DNA of 64,000 nucleotides from Pseudomonas fluorescens (GTDB lineage: Bacteria > Pseudomonadota > Gammaproteobacteria > Pseudomonadales > Pseudomonadaceae): the NCBI RefSeq assembly GCF_902497785.1, contig NZ_CABVHK010000012.1, positions 1 through 64,000 on the forward strand. Reading direction: 5' to 3'. Position numbers and translations under genes: made by a program. Under the pieces are notes generated by a model, which saw only the letters and a program-made list of their open reading frames with translations, searched no databases and was not told where the DNA came from. This document shows positions 43,551 to 50,629 of this stretch, piece after piece. Each line of letters begins with the position of its first letter. Position 1 is the stretch's first letter.

Positions 43551-44864
43551 TTAGGCTTTAATGATATGTGCTTCTGGGGCGCGATACTTGCCACGTGTAT
43601 CGACCAGCAACTTTGAATGCTTACGAATCAATTCATAATCAAATTTGTCATGATCAGTCGCCAGGACGACTGCATCGTAAGACGCCAATTTAGTCGCGGA
43701 AAGTTCTTCACTGACGAGATCAAAGTGGTGCTCGCGCATTTTCGGAAAAACCGGAACGTGCGGATCACAGTAGGCAACAACCCCGCCTTTAGCTTCAATA
43801 AACTCCATGATTTCGACTGACGGTGACTCCCGCATATCATCGACATTTTTCTTGTATGCGATCCCGAGAATCAACACGTTGCTGCCTTTCAGGGCCTTGC
43901 CGCTTTCATTCAGACCGTCCATGAGCTTACTGAGGACGTACTCAGGCATAGCCTTGTTCACTTCCCCGGCTAACTCGATGAAACGGGTATGCAAACCGTA
44001 TTCACGCGCCTTCCAGGTTAGATAGAAAGGATCAATCGGGATGCAATGACCGCCAAGCCCTGGCCCCGGGTAATACGCGGTAAAGCCGAAAGGTTTGGTA
44101 GCGGCAGCATCAACGACTTCGAAAATGTCGATACCCATTCTATCCGCCACAACCTTCATTTCGTTTACAAGGCCAATGTTCACCGCACGATGGATATTCT
44201 CCAGCAGTTTGGTCATTTCGGCAGCTTTGGTCGAACTGACTGAAACAATTTTGTCGATAGCGTGCTCGTACAGAGCAACACCCACTTCAAGGCAATCGGG
44301 AGTATGCCCACCAATCACTTTCGGAATGGTTCGGGTTTCGAAGTTAGGGTTGCCCGGATCTTCTCGCTCAGGCGAGTAAACGAGGAAAATGTCTTCGCCT
44401 GCACGCAATCCACCTTCCTGGATGCGGGGGAGCAATTCCTCTTCAGTTGTCCCTGGATAGGTCGTGCTCTCCAGGGATACGATCTGACCGGCGCGCAGAT
44501 AAGGCTTGATGGCGTCAGTGGTATTCACCACAAAGCTCATGTCAGGTTCGCGGTACTTGTTCAGCGGTGTCGGCACGCAGAGGATAAGGGCGTCGCACTC
44601 GGCGACACGCTTGAAATCTGTCGTAGCTTCGAAGCCGTTAGCGCGAGCGAGTGCAATTTTTTCACTGGAAATATGTTCGATATAGCTCCGGCCGGAATTC
44701 AACGCATCGACCTTGGACGTATCGATATCAATACCGAGGACCTTGAACCCAATTGCATTGTAGCGAAGCATCAAAGGCAGACCCACGTAGCCGAGGCCGA
44801 CAATACCGATGATGGCCTCTTTTTTCTTGAACTTAGCGACGCTCGCCTGCTTTATGCCTGACAT
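43551..44864 (-). CDS. wbpA: UDP-N-acetyl-D-glucosamine 6-dehydrogenase (WbpA)
   Basis: Oxidises UDP-GlcNAc to UDP-GlcNAcA. It has 437 residues. Rossmann motif IVGLGYVGLPL (21-31), SLESTTYPGTT and the catalytic Cys274 in GLGGHCIPIDPFYL are clear. The start is ATG 44864, preceded by GGGAG; an overlapping TTG one codon upstream is possible. It is the first gene of the O-antigen operon, after a leader that carries an ops element. No wbpI homologue separate from fnlC is present, so the expected end product of wbpA/B/E/D is the gluco-configured UDP-GlcNAc(3NAc)A. Confidence 0.94.
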   Translation of the reverse strand: MSGIKQASVAKFKKKEAIIGIVGLGYVGLPLMLRYNAIGFKVLGIDIDTSKVDALNSGRSYIEHISSEKIALARANGFEATTDFKRVAECDALILCVPTPLNKYREPDMSFVVNTTDAIKPYLRAGQIVSLESTTYPGTTEEELLPRIQEGGLRAGEDIFLVYSPEREDPGNPNFETRTIPKVIGGHTPDCLEVGVALYEHAIDKIVSVSSTKAAEMTKLLENIHRAVNIGLVNEMKVVADRMGIDIFEVVDAAATKPFGFTAYYPGPGLGGHCIPIDPFYLTWKAREYGLHTRFIELAGEVNKAMPEYVLSKLMDGLNESGKALKGSNVLILGIAYKKNVDDMRESPSVEIMEFIEAKGGVVAYCDPHVPVFPKMREHHFDLVSEELSATKLASYDAVVLATDHDKFDYELIRKHSKLLVDTRGKYRAPEAHIIKA

Positions 44865-45583
44865 CAACCAAAACTCCCTTAAATTTCATCTTAGTAAGCA
44901 ATTGAACACACTTGAACCAACACCGCCGTACTGTCGCCGCATTGACGGACCAGAATTTTCACCGCACGAAGGCCATCTCCGAAATCGGTGCATTCGGAAG
45001 CGGTGAGCGCTTTGCCCGCGAGGATCCACAATACGACCCTCAAGCAGACACGCTACCGCCCCAGGATTTGACGCCTGCTTCCTCCGCCCGCTTGTACTGC
45101 CAGGGCTTGCACTGCACTACGTACCAGCTCCGGGCATCCATCGGCCGCACGCTGGCAGTCGAGACAGAATGGTCAAACCCCTTCTCTTCGTTCATTCGGA
45201 GGCCCATCCTGAAACATGCGCAGCAAGCCGAAGGAAGGCGACGATGGCACGATACCTAGCCTGTCACCGGGCCAAACGAGGCCATCTTCCTGTCCATGCA
45301 TCCTCCAGACTACGCGAAGGGTGCAGCTCAATGTTTCCGCGCTCTGGCCACTGCAAAGCTCATATTATGCCTGCTATCGCCAAGGATGGCTTTCAGATAT
45401 TCACACCTCTCATCACACCATTTTTCTGCGGCAAGCTGAAAGGTTCAGATACATTTCAACCATGCGGTTCCTTCCACCGGAGACGAAGGACCCTATTCCA
45501 GACTTGACCCTCATCACGGGACGCCCAAGCAATGTGATTAATTTCAATCCACCCCAGCGAAGAAAGAACGCCCCAAAAACACC
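44865..45583 (-). other. Untranslated leader/promoter region of the O-antigen operon
   Basis: About 720 bp without a credible gene between wbpA and the wzz terminator. It holds the ops element at 45049-45060. Several short ORFs here (for example 45169-45507 and 45216-45587 on the plus strand) have no ribosome sites or family features. I could not pick a convincing -35/-10 pair on the minus strand. Confidence 0.6.
45049..45060 (-). promoter_or_regulatory. ops element (JUMPstart core) for RfaH-type antitermination
   Basis: Minus-strand sequence GGCGGTAGCGTG, a perfect match to the ops core GGCGGTAGCGT(G), preceded by CCTGGG much like the full JUMPstart (CCAGGGGCGGTAGCGTG). It lies 185 bp upstream of wbpA in the correct orientation. 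Established role: RNA polymerase pauses at ops and recruits RfaH, which prevents Rho-dependent termination in long surface-polysaccharide operons. Fits a 31-kb operon. Confidence 0.85.
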
Positions 45584-45637
45584 CTAAAAAAATGTCCAAC
45601 TCAACGCGCGAAACATACGCGCATCGAGTAGGACATT
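45584..45637 (-). terminator. Rho-independent terminator after wzz (minus strand)
   Basis: An imperfect hairpin with arms AATGTCCTACTCGATGCGCG and CGCGCGTTGAGTTGGACATT (minus strand; 17 of 20 positions pair) and a loop of about 7, followed by a run of seven T. It lies 53 bp after the wzz stop and separates wzz from the O-antigen operon. Confidence 0.85.
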
Positions 45638-45689
45638 AATAAATTCAACATCATTGCAATGCTCACCTCAGCGAGACGACTACATTGCC

Positions 45690-46766
45690 TTATCCGTCCT
45701 CTCGTACCATCAACTCTCTCGGATTAACAGAGCGCAGAAAAAAGCTTCGCATAAGAGCAATCAGTATTCCGAGCGCCAACCCACCGACAATGCCTGCCAG
45801 CACAATAATTTTCTTTTTGTTTTTCACCGGAGTGTCGGGCGCTGCAATATCACCATCCTGACGACCGACCGAGACACTAGCGGAGTCGATGCTCAACGTA
45901 TTGTAAAATTCAAACCTGCTTTGCAGTTTTCGTAAATTGGGAATGAACGCATCGTACGACGTACGCGACTGCAACACGTTGATTTCTGCTGCTAGCGCCT
46001 TGCTTCCACGCCGGTAGGCCAACGACTCGTCCTCGTCTTCCACCGTAGCCACCAGAGTGTTTGGGGAAGCCTGCGGATCAGTCAAACCAATAGACTCCGC
46101 GATACGCAATGCTTCACGCAACTGGTTAATCCGGTCCTCGCGCGCCACGGGTGCAGCTTCGCGCATACTTACTATTCTTTTCTCAAGATCATGTGCCCGA
46201 ACCGATGCCTCTCGCGCTATGTTCAGGACTATTTCAGCCTTGGCTACTTCTTTGGCGCGCTCAACATAGGCTTTCACCAATGCCGCAGCACTTTCCGAAT
46301 TCTGACTCTGGAAAGCAACAGAGTAGCGAGGTGGATTCCCCTTATCTGCACCTATTACCAGCGCCTGAGTGAAATCTTTATAGAGTTGGGTTGTTGATTT
46401 TTTTTGCGAATTCTCAGGTAACGAAGGCAAATAGAACTCCTTGAAAAAGTCCTGACGAAAGGACTCTGCCTCCAGATTTCTCGTGAATACAGCGTATACC
46501 TCATTGACCGTGTAAGGCTTAAAATCAGCGTCACTCGCGCTCCGCCCAGTATTAAAACCGGCAATTCCATTCTGGGTTGGCGGAACAATATAGAGTTTAG
46601 CCTCATAAATTGGCGCTATTATCGACATAGTAGCGTAAGCGTAAACCAACACGGATACCAACACCGCCACGCCGATGATTATGAACTTTTGCAGCCACAA
46701 ATCTTTAACGAGGGCCACCAAGTCAACTTCATCTTCAACTCTTACATCGGAACGAGGTTTCAACAT
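45690..46766 (-). CDS. wzz: O-antigen chain-length determinant (Wzz), locus-proximal copy
   Basis: Polysaccharide co-polymerase of 358 residues. Membrane helix 1 near residues 32-52 (KFIIIGVAVLVSVLVYAYATM), a periplasmic domain with coiled-coil character around 165-215, and helix 2 near 319-340 (KIIVLAGIVGGLALGILIALM) preceded by the proline-containing PDTPVKNKKK. The position between ihfB/lapA and the first O-antigen gene is the classical wzz site in P. aeruginosa. Terminated by its own hairpin, so it is not co-transcribed with the wbp genes. Shorter by about 60 residues than the copy at 12409. Confidence 0.92.
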   Translation of the reverse strand: MLKPRSDVRVEDEVDLVALVKDLWLQKFIIIGVAVLVSVLVYAYATMSIIAPIYEAKLYIVPPTQNGIAGFNTGRSASDADFKPYTVNEVYAVFTRNLEAESFRQDFFKEFYLPSLPENSQKKSTTQLYKDFTQALVIGADKGNPPRYSVAFQSQNSESAAALVKAYVERAKEVAKAEIVLNIAREASVRAHDLEKRIVSMREAAPVAREDRINQLREALRIAESIGLTDPQASPNTLVATVEDEDESLAYRRGSKALAAEINVLQSRTSYDAFIPNLRKLQSRFEFYNTLSIDSASVSVGRQDGDIAAPDTPVKNKKKIIVLAGIVGGLALGILIALMRSFFLRSVNPRELMVREDG

Positions 46767-46909
46767 ATAAGCACTCTTGTTTTAATTCAGCCTAGTCAAT
46801 CGGCATGGCAAATCAACCTTGCGAATGGACTGTTATGAGGTCGTACACGCCAGCAAAATTCAGAAACCCCCAAGCCAATCCAAGCGACTCCATCCACCCC
46901 CTTGCGACA

Positions 46910-47173
46910 TCACTGTCTTGATTTACGACCGGCAGTTTCACCACGCACCAGGCTGTGACGACCGCGAATACCTTTAAACCAGACCAGTATCGGGCTGATT
47001 ACCATGCCTGTCAGCAGCGCCAGCAATACCCACGCCGAAACTGGCAATTGGGGTGTAGCCCAACCTAAAAAAAACAATGAAACTACTTGCCGATTTTCAA
47101 GAAAAAACAGCACTACGATAAGCCCCACAACCAACAAAAACGCCGCGATGGTTGCGCGTTTAAAATTCTTCAT
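46910..47173 (-). CDS. LapA/DUF1049 family small membrane protein
   Basis: An 87-residue protein with two membrane helices (about 8-27 and 45-63) and a basic C-terminal tail. It has the DUF1049/LapA pattern: FFLENRQVVSLFFLGW then LPVSAWVLLALLTGMVI. E. coli LapA works with LapB in lipopolysaccharide assembly and LpxC turnover; in Pseudomonas it sits after ihfB as here. It lies 26 bp after ihfB and is probably co-transcribed with it. No lapB is visible next to it. Confidence 0.88.
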   Translation of the reverse strand: MKNFKRATIAAFLLVVGLIVVLFFLENRQVVSLFFLGWATPQLPVSAWVLLALLTGMVISPILVWFKGIRGRHSLVRGETAGRKSRQ

Positions 47174-47199
47174 GGAAGCCCCCCAGCATTTCGATGAAT

Positions 47200-47502
47200 C
47201 TAGAGGTCAACATGCTCTTCCTCTTCCTCATTCACCCGATCCCGCAATTCCTTCCCCGGTTTAAAATGCGGGACAAACTTCCCATCAAGACTCACCGATT
47301 GGCCCGTTTTCGGATTGCGCCCCACACGCGGCGCTCGGTAGTGAAGAGAGAAACTGCCAAACCCCCGAATCTCAATTCGATCCCCAGTGGCAAGACATTG
47401 GGACATTTGTTCAAGCATAGTCTTTATTGCCAGTTCCACATCTTTCGATGAAAGCAGGCCTTGATGGGTGACAATTCGTTCGATCAACTCCGACTTCGTC
47501 AT
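47200..47502 (-). CDS. ihfB: Integration host factor subunit beta
   Basis: DNA-bending nucleoid protein that pairs with IhfA. It has 100 residues from ATG 47502, which follows GAAGGG; the eight upstream in-frame codons are not conserved. The DNA-binding arm motif GFGSFSLHYRAPRVGRNPKTG is present, as are the N-terminal MTKSELIERI and the acidic C-terminus (EEEEE). IHF commonly assists sigma-54 promoters such as the one at 6484. Confidence 0.97.
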   Translation of the reverse strand: MTKSELIERIVTHQGLLSSKDVELAIKTMLEQMSQCLATGDRIEIRGFGSFSLHYRAPRVGRNPKTGQSVSLDGKFVPHFKPGKELRDRVNEEEEEHVDL

Positions 47503-47645
47503 ATTTTTCCCTTCTTTTTCAAGCATCTAGGAAAAGCGTTTCAAAGGTTTTAGCATGCCCAACGGAATTTGAACAGCCCGGAATTTGACAAATTTGCGCC
47601 AAGAAGCCACCTAATTTCAGGCCGGTGCGAAACGCCCCGCAGTCC

Positions 47646-47924
47646 TCATTTGCAAATTACCAACAGGGTGCGCGTCAGATAACCCGCAGGGTTGAAGCCA
47701 AAAGGATATTCATCTTCGTCTTTGGCATCATCGGACCTTGTTATCACCCTATAGCCTGCACCCTTGCATTCTTTTGCGGCACGCTTCTGACATTTCTCCC
47801 AGCCTGACCCCAGCCCGGAACAATCAACCTCGATACCACTCACCCCACGCACTACGTGAGTCGTTGCGCGGGTCGAACACCCCGCCAGTGTCAGTAATGC
47901 AATGACGACAATGAGCTTGCTCAT
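47646..47924 (-). CDS. Small lipoprotein of unknown function
   Basis: A 92-residue predicted lipoprotein: signal peptide MSKLIVVIALLTLAGCS with lipobox LAGC (Cys16). The mature part has three further cysteines (DCSGLGSGWEKCQKRAAKEC) that could form disulphides, and ends with a hydrophobic segment. The ATG at 47924 follows AAGGAAGCGC. It is between ihfB and rpsA, a position where pseudomonads often carry a small hypothetical protein. Function not recognised. Confidence 0.8.
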   Translation of the reverse strand: MSKLIVVIALLTLAGCSTRATTHVVRGVSGIEVDCSGLGSGWEKCQKRAAKECKGAGYRVITRSDDAKDEDEYPFGFNPAGYLTRTLLVICK

Positions 47925-48080
47925 GCGCTTCCTTATGCCGAGCACATTGCCCGACTGTCGTTTGCTTGCGTCTAAAGACTAGCTGCAATTAAGCGATTGA
48001 TCCTGTTAAAGAAACAGACACCTTGTTGGCACAATTGGTTTCACCGCATTTAGCATACGACCTGCCAAATCCCGCCCACA

Positions 48081-48108
48081 AAAAAGGGCGACCGAAGTCG
48101 CCCTTTTT
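48081..48108. terminator. Rho-independent terminator downstream of rpsA
   Basis: AAAAAGGGCGAC-CGAA-GTCGCCCTTTTT: a 12-bp perfect stem with a stable CGAA tetraloop, 17 bp after the rpsA stop, T-rich on either strand. It closes the rpsA transcript. Confidence 0.92.
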
Positions 48109-48125
48109 CTATGGTCTGACAGAAC

Positions 48126-49820
48126 TTAGTTCTGTTTTTCCATTTGTGCACGCAACAGGTCGCCCAGAGTGGTAGGACCAGGAGCAGCAGTGTCCGAAGC
48201 TGGCTTCTCGCGCAGGCTCTGGATTGCTTCTTTCTCTTCTTCAACGTCTTTCGACTTGATGGAGAGCTGGATTACGCGGCTCTTGCGGTCAACGCTGATG
48301 ATCTTGGCTTCTACTTCTTCGCCTTCTTTCAGAACGTTGCGCGCGTCTTCAACGCGGTCACGGCTGATTTCGGAGGCTTTCAGAGTCGCTTCGATATCGT
48401 CGGCCAGGGTGATGATGGCGCCTTTAGCGTCAACTTCTTTCACGATGCCTTTAACGATTGCGCCTTTGTCGTTCTCTTGAACGTACTCGGAGAACGGATC
48501 GCTTTCCAGTTGCTTGATACCCAGGGAGATGCGCTCGCGCTCTGGGTCAACCGACAGGATAACGGTGTCCAGCTCGTCGCCCTTCTTGAAGCGGCGAACG
48601 GCTTCTTCGCCCACTTCGTTCCAGGAGATGTCGGACAGGTGAACCAGACCGTCGATGCCGCCGTCCAGACCAATGAAGATACCGAAATCGGTGATCGACT
48701 TGATGGTGCCGGAGATTTTATCGCCCTTGTTGAACTGACCAGAGAAATCTTCCCATGGGTTAGATTTGCACTGCTTGATGCCGAGGGAGATACGACGACG
48801 CTCTTCGTCGATGTCCAGAACCATAACTTCCACTTCGTCGCCGACTTGTACGACTTTCGAAGGGTGGATGTTCTTGTTGGTCCAGTCCATTTCGGAAACG
48901 TGTACCAGGCCTTCAACGCCTTCTTCCAGCTCAGCGAAGCAGCCGTAGTCAGTCAGGTTGGTTACACGAGCGGTAACGCGAGTGCTTTCCGGGTAACGGG
49001 CTTTGATAGCAACCCATGGATCTTCACCCAGTTGCTTGAGGCCCAGGGAAACACGATTGCGTTCGCGATCGTACTTCAGAACCTTGACATCGATCTCGTC
49101 GCCAACGTTGACGATTTCGGAAGGATGCTTGATACGCTTCCAAGCCATGTCGGTAATGTGCAGCAAGCCATCGACGCCACCCAGATCGACGAATGCGCCG
49201 TAATCGGTGAGGTTCTTGACGATACCTTTGACTTGTTGACCTTCCTGCAGGGATTCCAGCAGAGCTTCACGCTCAGCGGAGTTCTCGGCTTCGAGGACGC
49301 TACGACGGGAAACGACAACGTTGTTGCGTTTCTGGTCGAGCTTGATGACCTTGAATTCCAGCTCTTTGCCTTCCAGGTGCGTGGTATCGCGCACAGGACG
49401 GACGTCAACCAGGGAACCTGGCAGGAACGCACGGATGCCGTTAACGTCGACAGTGAAGCCGCCTTTAACCTTACCGTTGATAACGCCCTTGACCACTTCC
49501 TCGGCTGCGAAGGCAGCTTCCAGAACAATCCAGCATTCAGCGCGCTTGGCTTTCTCACGGGACAGCTTGGTTTCACCAAAGCCGTCTTCAACCGAATCCA
49601 GCGCTACGTGAACTTCGTCACCAACGTTGATGTTCAGCTCGCCAGCGTCGTTATAGAACTGCTCAAGCGGGATGAGTGCTTCAGACTTCAGGCCAGCGTG
49701 AACGGTTACCCAGCGAGCTTGGTAATCGATATCAACGATAACACCGGTGATGATGGAGCCTGCCTGAAGGTTCAGGGTTTTTAGGCTTTCTTCAAAGAGT
49801 TCCGCAAAGCTTTCGCTCAT
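48126..49820 (-). CDS. rpsA: 30S ribosomal protein S1
   Basis: RNA-binding ribosomal protein needed to start translation on most mRNAs. It has 564 residues and six S1 (OB-fold) repeats; the last four carry the typical G-x-V-x-x-I/L-x-D-Y/F-G pattern (VKNLTDYGAFVDLGGVDGLLH, shortened; VTNLTDYGCFAEL; IKSITDFGIFIGL). ATG 49820 follows AGGAATTAAA; an upstream extension is not conserved. cmk lies 119 bp upstream on the same strand, as in most gammaproteobacteria. It ends at a strong terminator. Confidence 0.98.
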   Translation of the reverse strand: MSESFAELFEESLKTLNLQAGSIITGVIVDIDYQARWVTVHAGLKSEALIPLEQFYNDAGELNINVGDEVHVALDSVEDGFGETKLSREKAKRAECWIVLEAAFAAEEVVKGVINGKVKGGFTVDVNGIRAFLPGSLVDVRPVRDTTHLEGKELEFKVIKLDQKRNNVVVSRRSVLEAENSAEREALLESLQEGQQVKGIVKNLTDYGAFVDLGGVDGLLHITDMAWKRIKHPSEIVNVGDEIDVKVLKYDRERNRVSLGLKQLGEDPWVAIKARYPESTRVTARVTNLTDYGCFAELEEGVEGLVHVSEMDWTNKNIHPSKVVQVGDEVEVMVLDIDEERRRISLGIKQCKSNPWEDFSGQFNKGDKISGTIKSITDFGIFIGLDGGIDGLVHLSDISWNEVGEEAVRRFKKGDELDTVILSVDPERERISLGIKQLESDPFSEYVQENDKGAIVKGIVKEVDAKGAIITLADDIEATLKASEISRDRVEDARNVLKEGEEVEAKIISVDRKSRVIQLSIKSKDVEEEKEAIQSLREKPASDTAAPGPTTLGDLLRAQMEKQN

Positions 49821-49939
49821 TTTAATTCCTGATGATAAGGGCGAAGAATACGCCCATCTCCACATCCCAGACGACGTGGGTTACGTTCATTTAAAGAAAC
49901 AACGCAGGACTATGACTGGTCCCCTGGGTCGCTTCTTGG

Positions 49940-50629
49940 TCACCCGGCGATATCGCGGAGTGCGATCTCGCTCATGATGCGTTGCAGCACCTGATCGATG
50001 GATAATTCCGTGGAATCCAGCTGAATGGCGTCAGCCGCCGGCTTGAGCGGGGCTACCGCTCGCTGGGTGTCACGCTCGTCGCGGACACGTATCTCATCTA
50101 GCAGACTCGACAGACTAACACCATCGACTTTGCCCTTCAACTGCAAGTAACGACGGCGCGCACGCTCCTCGGCACTGGCAGTGAGGAATATCTTCAGCGG
50201 CGCGTCAGGAAAAACCACCGTACCCATATCGCGGCCATCGGCCACCAGGCCCGGGGCCTCCTGAAACGCGCGCTGGCGCTGCAGCAGTGCATCGCGAACG
50301 GCCGGCAGAGCGGCCACTTGCGAGGCCCAGGCGCCGACTTGTTCGTTACGCAAATCATCGGTGACGTCATCACCTTCAAGGATGATTCGCTGCGGATGAC
50401 CTTCTGTCGCCCCGACGAACTGCACGTCCAGATGTGCCGCCAGCAGCTTCAACGACTCTTCATTCGTCAGATCGACGCCATGGTTGCGCGCCGCGAAAGC
50501 CAATACACGGTACAACGCACCGGAATCCAGCAGGCACCAGCCCAGACGCCTGGCCAGAATCCCGGCAATAGTGCCCTTGCCCGAACCGCTGGGCCCGTCG
50601 ATGGTGATGACCGGTGGCTTGATATTCAC
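49940..50629 (-). CDS. cmk: Cytidylate kinase
   Basis: Phosphorylates CMP/dCMP with ATP. It has 229 residues from GTG 50629. P-loop GPSGSGKGT at 12-20, the NMP-binding region DSGALYRVLAFAA, and VADGRDMGTVVFPDAPLKIF are diagnostic. The GTG start overlaps the aroA stop by 4 bp and is preceded by GAGG; longer in-frame N-termini are not conserved. Part of a tightly packed run with tyrA-aroA and rpsA. Confidence 0.97.
   Translation of the reverse strand: MNIKPPVITIDGPSGSGKGTIAGILARRLGWCLLDSGALYRVLAFAARNHGVDLTNEESLKLLAAHLDVQFVGATEGHPQRIILEGDDVTDDLRNEQVGAWASQVAALPAVRDALLQRQRAFQEAPGLVADGRDMGTVVFPDAPLKIFLTASAEERARRRYLQLKGKVDGVSLSSLLDEIRVRDERDTQRAVAPLKPAADAIQLDSTELSIDQVLQRIMSEIALRDIAG

Noticed and set aside
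45169..45587. Overlapping plus-strand ORFs of 112 and 123 codons in the O-antigen leader
   Set aside because: No ribosome sites, no family features, overlapping each other; the region carries the ops element on the other strand.
48144..49784. 546-codon ORF on the plus strand opposite rpsA
   Set aside because: Antisense shadow of the repeated S1 domains; composition (rich in Phe, Asp, Val) mirrors the complement of rpsA.
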